From positions 406,405-470,404 of the forward strand of contig NZ_FNDB01000001.1 in assembly GCF_900099915.1 (NCBI RefSeq): DNA of 64,000 nucleotides, in the 5' to 3' direction. The notes under the pieces are model-generated. The model ran no database searches, was not told the origin of the DNA, and saw only the letters and a list, made by a program, of their open reading frames with translations. The position numbers were made by a program, and so were the translations under genes. This DNA comes from Flavobacterium omnivorum (GTDB lineage: Bacteria; Bacteroidota; Bacteroidia; Flavobacteriales; Flavobacteriaceae). Shown piece by piece: positions 44,581 through 53,414 of the stretch. Each line of letters begins with the position of its first letter. The stretch's first letter is position 1.

Positions 44581-45336
44581 ATGAAAACTAAAATAGTACT
44601 ACTTTGTTTGATTTTCTTTAGCCAATTCACCTTTGGTCAAAATGGAAACAGGAAATCTTTACACGGTCAATTTACAAATGAATCCACATTGGTAGACAAC
44701 GGATATGTTTTTAATTTGAACTCTAAAACCCGAACTTTCATTAGCAACCAAGGTTTTTTTGATATTTTGGCTAAAGCCAAAGACACGCTGCTAGTCTCAA
44801 GCCCTGCTTTCAAGTCTAAGAAAATTGTGCTTCAGGACAAAGATTTTATAAAACCTTTGTTTGTAGTCTTATTAGAAGCACAAACGACGCTGCTAAAAGA
44901 AGTAATTGTGAAAGGAAAAACAGATATAAAACCCGCCATAGGAAATTCTCAAGGAATTGTAGATATCGAATTCATTGACGATGCAAAATCGTCGCCAATA
45001 AATAGAACGATGCCATCAAATGGAACTATTGAAAACGGAATGGATTTTGTTAGGATTTTCAAAATGGTTTCTAAAGTATTTAAAAAAGATGTGGCGGTAA
45101 AAGAAGGACCAAATGCTCTAGTGGATTTTTCGGATGTTGTTTCGAAAGGATTAGATCGTTATTTTTTTACCAATACCTTGAAGTTGAAAAGCGAAGAAAT
45201 TGCACTATTTCTTGATTATTGCGAGAATGATCCAAAATCAAGAACCCTACTTAATCAGCAAGATGAATTCATGCTGATTGATTTTTTAATCACCAAGAAT
45301 GAAGAGTTTAAAAGAATTACTACTTTTGAAAAATGA
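44581..45336 (+). CDS. Array gene 4, divergent paralog
   Basis: A 251-residue exported protein (signal ending FTFGQ) with an ATG start 19 bases after gene 3. The N-terminal regulatory-like domain is retained (SLHGQFTNESTLVDNGYVFNL, LKEVIVKGK), but the AERKLYTA motif is missing and the C-terminal half is rewritten (MVSKVFKKDVAVKEG, DVVSKGLDRYFFTNTL). It is probably the oldest or most diverged member of the array. A short repeat-like stretch separates it from the DUF6702 gene. Confidence 0.8.
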   Translation: MKTKIVLLCLIFFSQFTFGQNGNRKSLHGQFTNESTLVDNGYVFNLNSKTRTFISNQGFFDILAKAKDTLLVSSPAFKSKKIVLQDKDFIKPLFVVLLEAQTTLLKEVIVKGKTDIKPAIGNSQGIVDIEFIDDAKSSPINRTMPSNGTIENGMDFVRIFKMVSKVFKKDVAVKEGPNALVDFSDVVSKGLDRYFFTNTLKLKSEEIALFLDYCENDPKSRTLLNQQDEFMLIDFLITKNEEFKRITTFEK

Positions 45337-45416
45337 AATCGCCATGATTCCAGAATACAAATAAGATTGAAGAATGGCGATACCATTTTCCCGTAAAAAA
45401 CAAATAGAATCTTCGA

Positions 45417-45920
45417 ATGAAAAAAACAATATTAATTACTTTTTTTGGCCTATTATTTCTAACATTAACCTCATTTACGGCACATAAATTTTATGTTGCA
45501 CTGTATCAAGTTAATTATGCGCCGGAAAAGAAAATGCTCCAGATAACGACTCGTATATTTGTAGATGATTTAAACACCTCTATTGGGAAAAAGTACCAAA
45601 AGAAAATTAATCTAGGATCAGAAAAGGAAACAGATGAAGATTTAATTTTTTTTAAAAAATACTTTAACGAAAAATTCAATATTAAAGTTAATGGTCAGGT
45701 CAAGCCAATTCATTTCAAAAGCAAAGAGATGGAGGGCGATGTGCTTATTTGTTACTTTAGTATTAAGGAAATTCAAAAAATAAATTCCATTGAAATCTAT
45801 AATGCAGTAATCACTGAAGGGAACTCAGAGCAGCAAAACATTATGCACTTTACTGTTATGGGTGTTAAAAACACGTTGCTCTTTACGGAGTCAACTTCCA
45901 AGGGAGTGTTAAAATATTAA
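45417..45920 (+). CDS. DUF6702 family protein
   Basis: A 167-residue protein with an N-terminal signal or anchor (MKKTILITFFGLLFLTLTSF) followed by HKFYVALYQVNYAPEKKMLQITTRIFVDDL and KVNGQVKPIHFKSKEMEGD. It fits the small family I recall as DUF6702, often encoded next to an M1 peptidase as here. Function unknown, likely periplasmic. It lies between the paralog array and the M1 peptidase on the same strand. Confidence 0.85.
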   Translation: MKKTILITFFGLLFLTLTSFTAHKFYVALYQVNYAPEKKMLQITTRIFVDDLNTSIGKKYQKKINLGSEKETDEDLIFFKKYFNEKFNIKVNGQVKPIHFKSKEMEGDVLICYFSIKEIQKINSIEIYNAVITEGNSEQQNIMHFTVMGVKNTLLFTESTSKGVLKY

Positions 45921-45983
45921 TAAATTTAGATAGATCTACTTAAAATTATTATTTTCACCCATTGAAAAACCAGATTCTTACCT

Positions 45984-48227
45984 ATGAAAAAATTATCTTT
46001 ATTTTTATTTCTTCCTGCATTATTGTTTGCGCAAGAAAAAACAGCACCCACCACACCAAAACAAACCGGAAAGTACGACAGCAATAAGTTTAGCCAGATG
46101 TACGATTTGCTAGCTACACCTAACATGTTTCGTACCGCTTCAGGAGCGCCCGGTCCAGCGTATTATCAACAACAAGCAGATTACAAGATTAACATAGAGC
46201 TTGATGATAAAAACTCTAAATTAAGCGGTTCAGAAACCGTTACGTATTACAATAATTCGCCAGACACTTTAGAGTATTTATGGGTACAGTTGGATCAAAA
46301 CCAAGCTGCGAAAACCTCCCAAACACCTTTGGCAGAAAGTCAAAGAATGGAGCAGGTTTTTCCAGCAGGAAACTTTGCTAATAAATTTTTGAAACAAGAG
46401 TTGGAGCGCGGGTTCAACATAGAGTTCGTAAAAGATGCTAAAGGAAATCCTTTGTCTTATACAATCAATCAAACTATGATGCGTATCAATTTAGATACAC
46501 CAATGAAGCCGGGAGAGAAATTTTCTTTTGCAATCAAATGGTCTTATAATATTAATAATTATAGAGCAGAAGGAGGTCGTTCCGGATATGAATTATTTGA
46601 GAAAGATGGTAATAAATTATATGTAATTGCACAATTCTATCCTAGAATGGCAGTGTATAATGACGTGGAAGGATGGCAAAATATGCAGTTTTGGGGAACA
46701 GGAGAATTTACGTTGCCTTTTGGAAATTTTGATGTCAATATTACTGTTCCTGCGGATCATGTTATGGAGGCAACGGGAGAGTTGATGAATAGAAGCGAAG
46801 TGTTTACACCCGAGCAAGTAAAAAGATACGAATTAGCTTTGAAATCTTATGATAATCCTGTCGTTATTGTAACTCAAGCGGAAGCGGAAGCCACTGAAAA
46901 AGGATTTTCAGACAAAAAGAAAACATGGAAATTCAGTGCAAAAAACGTAAGGGATTTTGGAATTGCTACATCAAGAAAATTTATCTATGATGCCATGGCA
47001 GTGAAGTTAAACGATAAAACGGTTCTGGCCGTTTCAGTATATCCTAAAGAAGCGAATCCGCTGTGGGGAGAAACTTCTACAAGAACAGTAGCGCATACTT
47101 TGAAAAGCTATTCAGCCCATACATTTGATTATCCTTATCCAAAAGCAGTTTCCGTATCAGCAGAGGATCAGGGGATGGAATATCCTATGATTTGTTGGAA
47201 TTATGGTCGTCCTGACGAAAAGGGAGTGACTTCTGAGCGAACTAAAAACGGAATGATTGGAGTAGTAGTTCATGAAGTAGGACACAACTTCTTTCCAATG
47301 ATCGTAAATTCGGATGAGCGTCAGTGGTCTTGGATGGATGAAGGATTGAATACTTTTATGCAATATATGGCGGAACAAGAAATGGGAACCAATTTCCCTT
47401 CTAGTCGTGGACCAGCAAGTAAAATTGTTCCTTACATGAGTGGAGATCAAAAATTCTTGGAACCTATAATGTCCAACTCGGAAACGATTGTTCAGTTTGG
47501 AGCTAATGCTTATGGTAAACCAGCAACAGGATTAAATATTCTAAGAGAAACTATTATGGGAAGAGAATTGTTTGATCATGCTTTCAAAGTATATGCGAAC
47601 AGATGGAAATTCAAGCATCCTACACCGGAAGACTTTTTTAGAACCATGGAAGATGCTTCTGCGGTAGATTTAGATTGGTTTTTTAGAGGCTGGTTTTACT
47701 CCACTGATTTTGTAGATATCGGAGTGAAAGAGGTAAAACAATATTATGTTTCTGAGACTGCTACTAAAGAATTGAAGGACGCTGTAGTTAGAAGAGGAAG
47801 ATTTGGTCAAGAAAAAGGACCTTTCGTCTATTTAGTTCCTAGTGCAAGCGAAGAATTATCTGCTAAAGATAAAAAAGCATTAGCCCTTGCAGACGTAAAT
47901 TTACTTTCGGAATATGTAAGTAAAAATTTTACAGCTGATGAAAAAGCAAAATTAAAATCACCAAAGTATTTCTATGAAGTTGAATTCAACAAACCAGGAG
48001 GTATGTTAATGCCTATTATCGTTGAATTAATTTATGAAGACGATACAAAGGAAATGTTCAAATATCCCGCTCAAATTTGGCGAAAAAATAATGATACTGC
48101 TAAGAAAGTATACGCTACTGAAAAGGCTATCAAAAAAATTCAATTAGATCCAAAGTTAGAAACAGCTGATATAGATGTGACAAATAACACTTGGCCTAAA
48201 GAAGAAATAAAGACCAAATTTGATTAA
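45984..48227 (+). CDS. M1 family zinc metallopeptidase
   Basis: A 747-residue exported aminopeptidase-like enzyme (signal ending LLFAQ). The zinc site is complete: HEVGHNFFPMIVNSDERQWS, in which HEXXH is followed by the third ligand Glu in WMDEGLNTF. The usual GAMEN exopeptidase motif is replaced by AEDQGMEYPMICW, typical of the Bacteroidota subfamily. The N-terminal domain contains the VTYYNNSPDTLEYLWVQLDQN strand. It may process peptides in the periplasm. Terminator at 48247. Confidence 0.94.
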   Translation: MKKLSLFLFLPALLFAQEKTAPTTPKQTGKYDSNKFSQMYDLLATPNMFRTASGAPGPAYYQQQADYKINIELDDKNSKLSGSETVTYYNNSPDTLEYLWVQLDQNQAAKTSQTPLAESQRMEQVFPAGNFANKFLKQELERGFNIEFVKDAKGNPLSYTINQTMMRINLDTPMKPGEKFSFAIKWSYNINNYRAEGGRSGYELFEKDGNKLYVIAQFYPRMAVYNDVEGWQNMQFWGTGEFTLPFGNFDVNITVPADHVMEATGELMNRSEVFTPEQVKRYELALKSYDNPVVIVTQAEAEATEKGFSDKKKTWKFSAKNVRDFGIATSRKFIYDAMAVKLNDKTVLAVSVYPKEANPLWGETSTRTVAHTLKSYSAHTFDYPYPKAVSVSAEDQGMEYPMICWNYGRPDEKGVTSERTKNGMIGVVVHEVGHNFFPMIVNSDERQWSWMDEGLNTFMQYMAEQEMGTNFPSSRGPASKIVPYMSGDQKFLEPIMSNSETIVQFGANAYGKPATGLNILRETIMGRELFDHAFKVYANRWKFKHPTPEDFFRTMEDASAVDLDWFFRGWFYSTDFVDIGVKEVKQYYVSETATKELKDAVVRRGRFGQEKGPFVYLVPSASEELSAKDKKALALADVNLLSEYVSKNFTADEKAKLKSPKYFYEVEFNKPGGMLMPIIVELIYEDDTKEMFKYPAQIWRKNNDTAKKVYATEKAIKKIQLDPKLETADIDVTNNTWPKEEIKTKFD

Positions 48228-48246
48228 ATAAAGACCAAATTATAAA

Positions 48247-48272
48247 AGAGACTCTGAAAAGAGTCTTTTTTT
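48247..48272 (+). terminator. Terminator after the M1 peptidase
   Basis: AGAGACTC and GAGTCTTT pair (one G-U) around TGAAAA, followed by a long T-run. Confidence 0.75.
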
Positions 48273-48309
48273 TTATGAAATAATTAAAAGTCAAAGATTC
48301 AAAAAGTAA

Positions 48310-48317
48310 TATCTTTG
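48310..48317 (+). promoter_or_regulatory. -10-like element of tatA
   Basis: TATCTTTG matches TAnnTTTG 22 bases before the tatA ATG. No convincing TTG upstream box is present at the normal distance. Confidence 0.45.
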
Positions 48318-48338
48318 TAACAATAAAAAACAAAATAT

Positions 48339-48740
48339 ATGTTTGGTATAGGTGGAGGTGAATTAATTTTCATCATGTTTATAGTACTGATGCTTTTTGG
48401 GTCTGATAAAGTTCCTGAAATAGCTCGTACCATGGGTAAAGCAATGGCGCAATTGAAAAATGCTACTAATGATATTAAAAGCGAAATTCAAAAAGGAGCA
48501 GAGGCTAATGGTTTTGATGCAAAATCTTTGAGTGATATACGAGGAAACATCAGCTCTGAAATTAATAAAGCGAAGGATAATCTACTAGGCGATACTTCTC
48601 AATTTAACGATATATCGGCAAATATCACCACAGAAATAAATAAAGCCAAAGACGGTTTACTGGGAGAATCAACGGCTCCAATAGAGGCAACTAAAGAAGT
48701 AATTGAAGAGAGTACGGGACCTATAAAACGTCAAGGATAA
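48339..48740 (+). CDS. tatA: Twin-arginine translocase subunit TatA/E
   Basis: A 133-residue Tat pore subunit. The N-terminal helix MFGIGGGELIFIMFIVLMLFGSDKVPEIAR and amphipathic helix MGKAMAQLKNATNDIKSEIQK are typical, with the FG hinge. The C-terminal tail is longer than in standard TatA and carries a duplicated unit (DIRGNISSEINKAKDNLLGD and DISANITTEINKAKDGLLGE), unusual for the family. No tatC is nearby. The stop overlaps the PAP2 start by one base (TAATG). Confidence 0.9.
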   Translation: MFGIGGGELIFIMFIVLMLFGSDKVPEIARTMGKAMAQLKNATNDIKSEIQKGAEANGFDAKSLSDIRGNISSEINKAKDNLLGDTSQFNDISANITTEINKAKDGLLGESTAPIEATKEVIEESTGPIKRQG

Positions 48741-49315
48741 TGCTAGAAAAATTACTCTCTTTAGATATAGAATTGTTTGTGTTTTTAAATGGTCTAGGTT
48801 CGAAAGCTTATGACGGCCTTTGGATAATCATAACCAAACAGAGCAATTGGATTCCACTTTTTTTACTTTTATTGTACGTTATTTTCAAAAAACTGGGGGC
48901 AAAACAGACGTTATATTTACTCTTTTTTGTAGCTATACTGGTAACTTTTACGGATCAAATGACCAATGTATTCAAAAATGGTTTTGAAAGATTGCGGCCT
49001 TGTAACAATCCTGAAATCAATTCCTTTATTCGTGTGGTTCAAGTCAGAGGATCCTTCAGTTTCTTCTCCGGTCATGCCTCAAATTCAATGGCGGTCGCTA
49101 CTTTGATATATTTTACTTTAAGATCGCATTTCAAATGTTTTAGTCTTCTGTTTTTATGGCCTTTGATCTTTGCTTACAGTAGAATTTATCTGGGATTGCA
49201 TTATCCTCTAGACATTTTATCCGGTTATTTATTTGGATTTACTTTTGGTTTTTTAATGTATAAGATATACAAAACAGCACAAAAACGGTATTTTCCGTTA
49301 CCCGTAAGAGATTAG
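48740..49315 (+). CDS. PAP2 family phosphatase
   Basis: A 191-residue membrane protein with about five helices and the three PAP2 motifs: KNGFERLRPCNNP, SFFSGHASNS and SRIYLGLHYPLDILSG. Members dephosphorylate undecaprenyl diphosphate or lipid phosphates; the exact substrate is not evident. It is coupled with tatA by a one-base overlap, so both are one operon. Confidence 0.92.
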   Translation: MLEKLLSLDIELFVFLNGLGSKAYDGLWIIITKQSNWIPLFLLLLYVIFKKLGAKQTLYLLFFVAILVTFTDQMTNVFKNGFERLRPCNNPEINSFIRVVQVRGSFSFFSGHASNSMAVATLIYFTLRSHFKCFSLLFLWPLIFAYSRIYLGLHYPLDILSGYLFGFTFGFLMYKIYKTAQKRYFPLPVRD

Positions 49316-49416
49316 TTGTGATTTTATAACTCCAAAAATTTGGAGGCTTATGTTTTACCCTCAAAAATTGGGGGAATCAACTTCAAGGCAGACTTTTTCT
49401 TCGATAATTGTTACAA

Positions 49417-50058
49417 CTAGAGTACTCTGCTTACTGTCAATCCATCTCTAATAGGCAACAAGACGGTTTCTACTCTTGAATCATTTGCTAGTAACTGATT
49501 GTATTCTAATAACACTTTTGTGCTCAAATCTTTGGGATTTAGAGGTTCAAGAACTTTACCGCTCCACAAAACATTATCCGACAATATAATTCCTCCCTTA
49601 TTCATTATTGGAACAATTAATTCAAAATAGTTAAGGTAATTTTCCTTGTCCGCATCAATGAAAACTAAATCGAATTTTAGATCAAGGGTCGGAATGATGT
49701 CAACTGCCTCTCCCAAATACTGAAATATTTGTGTTCCCCAAGGTGATTTGTCAAAATGTTTTCTTTGAAAATCCACTAATTCTTCTTTGATGTCAATGGT
49801 ATGAAGTGTTCCATTTTCCTGCATGCCTTCGCATAAACACAAGGCGGAGTACCCTGTATAAGTTCCAATTTCAAGAATATGCATGGGCCGAATCAGCTTA
49901 GCCAACATACTCAAAACGCGACCTTGAAAATGACCGCTTAACATTCTTGGCAACAAGATTTTTTGGTAGGTTTCTTTGTTTAAAGCAGCTAGTGAAAGCG
50001 GTTCTTTTTCGGAATGTTGCTCGATATAATCTTCTAATTCTTGGGAAATGAAATGCAT
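49417..50058 (-). CDS. O-methyltransferase family protein
   Basis: A 213-residue SAM-dependent methyltransferase of the caffeoyl-CoA O-methyltransferase type (Methyltransf_3): MHILEIGTYTGYSALCLCEGM, TIDIKEELVDFQRKHFD, FIDADKENYLNYFELIVPIMNKGGIILSDN, and the C-terminal TVLLPIRDGLTVSR. The metal-binding Asp pair (FIDADKE, LSDN) is present. Substrate unknown. Start ATG at 50058. It diverges from rlmN. Confidence 0.92.
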   Translation of the reverse strand: MHFISQELEDYIEQHSEKEPLSLAALNKETYQKILLPRMLSGHFQGRVLSMLAKLIRPMHILEIGTYTGYSALCLCEGMQENGTLHTIDIKEELVDFQRKHFDKSPWGTQIFQYLGEAVDIIPTLDLKFDLVFIDADKENYLNYFELIVPIMNKGGIILSDNVLWSGKVLEPLNPKDLSTKVLLEYNQLLANDSRVETVLLPIRDGLTVSRVL

Positions 50059-50127
50059 TTTTCAATTTTTTTTCAATGGAGTACAAAGTTATCAAATTAT
50101 CAAAACAACAAATCAACAAATTGTCAT

Positions 50128-50135
50128 TAAATTTG
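50128..50135 (+). promoter_or_regulatory. -10-like element of rlmN
   Basis: TAAATTTG matches TAnnTTTG, only 5-11 bases before the possible ATG starts at 50140 and 50146, so the transcript would have almost no leader and the second ATG may be the one used. Confidence 0.4.
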
Positions 50136-50139
50136 CACC

Positions 50140-51186
50140 ATGGAAATGGAGAAAAAAGACGTACGAGCCTTATCAAAAGAACAATTACGAGATTTTTTTG
50201 TTGCTAATGGCGATAAAGCCTTTCGTGGCAATCAAGTCTATGAATGGTTGTGGAGCAAAGGAGCACATAGTTTTGATGATATGACTAATGTTTCTAAAGG
50301 AACACGAACAATGCTAGAAGCTAATTTTGTTATCAATCACATCAAAGTCGACACAATGCAACGCAGTGAAGATGGAACAGTTAAAAATGCCGTTCGGTTG
50401 CACGATGGATTGGTGGTAGAATCAGTTTTAATCCCAACAAATACCAGAACGACGGCTTGTGTTTCCAGTCAAGTAGGCTGTAGTTTAGATTGTAATTTTT
50501 GCGCAACAGCGCGATTAAAAAGAATGCGCAACTTAGAACCTGCTGAGATTTACGATCAGGTAATTGCCATAGATAAAGAAAGTCGGTTGTATTATAATCA
50601 TCCCTTGTCGAATATTGTTTTTATGGGAATGGGAGAACCGCTCATGAATTACAACAATGTGCTGAAGGCAATCGAAATGATTATCTCGCCAGAAGGTTTG
50701 GGAATGTCACCAAAACGAATTATGGTATCGACTTCGGGAGTTCCTAAAATGATAAAAAAACTGGCCGATGATGACGTTAAATTCAAACTCGCCGTTTCTT
50801 TGCACTCCGCTATTGACGAAATTCGTTCTAGAATTATGCCGTTTAGCACTAATTTTCCGTTAGCTGATTTACGCGAATCATTAGAATATTGGTACCGAAA
50901 AACCAAAAGCAAAATCTCTTACGAGTACGTGGTTTGGAAAGACATCAATGATAATAAAGAATCCATTGATGCATTAGTAAAGTTCTGCAAATATGTTCCT
51001 TGTAAAGTCAATTTGATTGAATACAATCCTATTGATGATGGAGAATTTCAACAAGCTTCAGAAGAATCCATAGATGCCTACATCCAAGCGCTGGAAGCAA
51101 GTGGAATTGTTGTGAAAGTAAGGCGCAGTCGCGGAAAAGATATTGATGCAGCTTGTGGTCAACTGGCTAACAAAGAAGCTGAATAA
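50140..51186 (+). CDS. rlmN: 23S rRNA/tRNA adenine-C2 methyltransferase, radical SAM
   Basis: It methylates A2503 of 23S rRNA (and A37 of some tRNAs). The 348-residue length is standard. The radical SAM cluster ligands are C114, C118 and C121 in CSLDCNFC; the methyl-carrying Cys lies near the C-terminus in DAACGQLA. Other motifs are RGNQVYEWLW, FMGMGEPLMNY and SLHSAIDEIRSRIMP. The start could be M1 (50140) or M3 (50146). Terminator at 51185. Confidence 0.96.
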   Translation: MEMEKKDVRALSKEQLRDFFVANGDKAFRGNQVYEWLWSKGAHSFDDMTNVSKGTRTMLEANFVINHIKVDTMQRSEDGTVKNAVRLHDGLVVESVLIPTNTRTTACVSSQVGCSLDCNFCATARLKRMRNLEPAEIYDQVIAIDKESRLYYNHPLSNIVFMGMGEPLMNYNNVLKAIEMIISPEGLGMSPKRIMVSTSGVPKMIKKLADDDVKFKLAVSLHSAIDEIRSRIMPFSTNFPLADLRESLEYWYRKTKSKISYEYVVWKDINDNKESIDALVKFCKYVPCKVNLIEYNPIDDGEFQQASEESIDAYIQALEASGIVVKVRRSRGKDIDAACGQLANKEAE

Positions 51187-51222
51187 AGCAGGATTACTAT
51201 TTTTACTATGCAATCCTGTTTT
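51185..51222. terminator. Bidirectional terminator between rlmN and lipoprotein gene
   Basis: AAAGCAGGATT pairs with AATCCTGTTTT (one G-U) around a 16-base loop, starting at the rlmN stop codon. Confidence 0.6.
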
Positions 51223-51227
51223 AGTTT

Positions 51228-52082
51228 TTATTTTTCTAATATAATTTCTGTAGCGACTCCAGCAATCGTTAGTAGAGCTAAATTATCACATGTTCCTTTG
51301 CCAAAGTCTAAGGTTCCTTCAGATTTATTTTTTGTGATAGCAAGAATGCCTTCTAATGGAAATATGGATTTACAGCGCAACACATAACGCAGCGGTGTTG
51401 TGATCACACGGCTAATGGACGTTCCATTTGGAAATACAGTAGTGCTGTTCCCTGTTGCCAGAAAAATAGTGTCTTCCCAGCTGAGAGGCGTATTGTTACC
51501 TCCGATCACTTCTTTTGTTTTAGTACCTGTTCTAGTATAAATTTTCCCATCTTCAAAAGTTATTATCATATCAACGGTAAATATTGAGACAGGATGGACT
51601 GCTGCAAGTAGTTTAGTAGTTTTTAGGGAATAACGGATGGATTTATTGCCCTGAAACAGTTTGCCATTGTGATAAAAATTTTCAAAGCTATAGGATAAAG
51701 TCCTTTCAGTGGCATTAAAATCATGGGAAAACCGGATAATAATTTTTCCTGTTATACTGTTACCGTTTAGCATCATGCAGCCTCCAGTACCAAAGTCGAT
51801 TGTTCTCGTCCAAGAACCATTGGCTAATAAAGTTGTACTTGTTGCACAAGCAGGTAAAATACTTTTGATAGTGGTTTTAGTTTTGTTAGCAGTACTTTGT
51901 TGCACCGCATACTGATCTTCAACTATATTTATGATGTAATCTAAGGAGGCATCAATTTTAGAATCTACAGTAATATCTTTAACCGATAATACTGTAGTGT
52001 TTTCAATTTTATCACTAGTATCGCAACTACTAAATAAACGCAATGATAAAAAGGTGATGAGTATTATTATAGTTGTTTTCAT
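51228..52082 (-). CDS. Hypothetical lipoprotein
   Basis: A 284-residue lipoprotein, signal with lipobox LFSSC at residues about 16-20. The body is beta-rich; a Cys appears in LPACATSTTL, TGGCMMLNG, RCKSIFPLEG and GKGTCDNLA, consistent with disulfides. The WTRTIDFGTGGC and LDFGKGTCDN strands look like an internal repeat. No known family recognised. It converges on rlmN. Confidence 0.8.
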   Translation of the reverse strand: MKTTIIILITFLSLRLFSSCDTSDKIENTTVLSVKDITVDSKIDASLDYIINIVEDQYAVQQSTANKTKTTIKSILPACATSTTLLANGSWTRTIDFGTGGCMMLNGNSITGKIIIRFSHDFNATERTLSYSFENFYHNGKLFQGNKSIRYSLKTTKLLAAVHPVSIFTVDMIITFEDGKIYTRTGTKTKEVIGGNNTPLSWEDTIFLATGNSTTVFPNGTSISRVITTPLRYVLRCKSIFPLEGILAITKNKSEGTLDFGKGTCDNLALLTIAGVATEIILEK

Positions 52083-52234
52083 GATAATACTATTAAGTAG
52101 TTTTGTTATAATTAATTGAATAATAGATATTTATACTCTGGATTTAATTAATTTTTGTTTTTATAATTTATTAACCGGAAGCAAAGAATTCAATTCTAAG
52201 TGTAAAATAGATAACGTTCTTTTATTAAAAATAG

Positions 52235-52242
52235 TATCTTTG
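52235..52242 (+). promoter_or_regulatory. -10-like element of the prenyl synthase gene
   Basis: TATCTTTG matches TAnnTTTG, 8 bases before the ATG, so translation would begin close to the transcript 5' end. No clear TTG box. Confidence 0.4.
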
Positions 52243-52249
52243 AATTCTA

Positions 52250-53227
52250 ATGAATGTGACCTCTCAAATTAAACAACCTATTTTCGATGAAATGGAACTT
52301 TTTGAAAAAAAGTTCTACGAATCGATGACCTCCAATGTGGCGTTGTTAAATAGGATTACCTATTATATTGTAAATAGAAAAGGGAAGCAAATGCGGCCTA
52401 TGTTCGTTTTTCTGACGGCCAAAATGGTTTCAGGAGGAATCATAAATGAACGAACCTATCGAGGCGCCTGCGTTATCGAATTGATTCATACCGCAACATT
52501 AGTTCATGATGATGTAGTCGATGACAGTAATCGTAGAAGAGGTTTTTTCTCCATCAACGCACTTTGGAAAAATAAAATTGCAGTTTTGGTTGGGGATTAT
52601 TTATTGTCTAAAGGACTGTTGCTTTCTATTGATAATGGTGATTTCGATTTGCTCCGCATTATTTCTGTCGCTGTGCGCGAAATGAGTGAAGGCGAGTTAC
52701 TTCAAATAGAAAAAGCCCGAAGACTAGATATCACAGAGGATGTATACTACGAAATCATTCGAAAAAAAACCGCTACACTTATTGCTGCCTGTTGTGCCCT
52801 TGGGGCAAAATCAGTTATTGAAGATGAGGTTCAGGTAGAGAATATGCGAAAATTTGGGGAGCTTATTGGAATGGCTTTTCAAATAAAAGATGATCTATTC
52901 GATTATACGGATGAAGCCATTGGGAAACCGACCGGAATCGACATCAAAGAACAAAAAATGACTTTGCCTCTTATTCATGTTTTGAATACTACTACATCTA
53001 AAGAAAAGAGCTGGTTAATTAATTCCATTAAAAACCATAATAAAGACAAGAAACGCGTAAAAGAAGTTATTGCTTTTGTAAAAAACAATAATGGTTTACT
53101 TTATGCGGAACAAAAAATGGTTGAATTTCAGCAAGAAGCACTTTTATTGCTGGATAATTATCCTGATTCCGAGTTTAAAGATGCACTGATCTTAATGGTC
53201 AATTATGTTATTGAAAGAAAAAAATAG
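52250..53227 (+). CDS. Polyprenyl (trans-isoprenyl) diphosphate synthase
   Basis: A 325-residue enzyme that extends allylic diphosphates for quinone side chains or carrier lipids. The first Asp-rich motif is D87DVVDD92 followed by RRR; the second is KDDLFDYTD (about 216-224); GKQMRP (45-50) and GKPTGIDIKEQKMTLP are also family-typical. Chain length cannot be predicted reliably here. The gene looks monocistronic. A repeat-like sequence follows at 53234. Confidence 0.94.
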   Translation: MNVTSQIKQPIFDEMELFEKKFYESMTSNVALLNRITYYIVNRKGKQMRPMFVFLTAKMVSGGIINERTYRGACVIELIHTATLVHDDVVDDSNRRRGFFSINALWKNKIAVLVGDYLLSKGLLLSIDNGDFDLLRIISVAVREMSEGELLQIEKARRLDITEDVYYEIIRKKTATLIAACCALGAKSVIEDEVQVENMRKFGELIGMAFQIKDDLFDYTDEAIGKPTGIDIKEQKMTLPLIHVLNTTTSKEKSWLINSIKNHNKDKKRVKEVIAFVKNNNGLLYAEQKMVEFQQEALLLLDNYPDSEFKDALILMVNYVIERKK

Positions 53228-53233
53228 CATCAT

Positions 53234-53270
53234 TTTGTCATTCTGACGAAAAAAGAATCTCAGTGAACGA
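53234..53270. repeat. Dispersed repeat fragment (TTTGTCATTCTGACG)
   Basis: The sequence TTTGTCATTCTGACGAAAAA followed by GAATCTCAGTGAACGA resembles an intergenic repeat I recall from many Bacteroidota genomes. Only one copy lies in this window. Confidence 0.4.
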
Positions 53271-53414
53271 TATTTTTTTTAAATTAATTTTATTGCTATG
53301 CAACCTTTTTGCATTGTAAATCGTCTATGCTAATAGAAGTCAGTTTCACTATCAAAAAATGAATTGCACTAGCAATGAAAATATTGGAATTGAATTTTGC
53401 CATTGCATTTATTT

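Noticed and set aside
42340..45336. Four-gene array considered as broken TonB-dependent receptors
   Set aside because: Each has its own signal peptide and stop, similar lengths and conserved motifs, so they are complete genes and not remnants.
49330..49380. Two small hairpins after the PAP2 gene (CTCC...GGAG and CCCTC...GGGGG)
   Set aside because: Short stems with long A/T loops; they may be weak terminators but are not clear enough to list.
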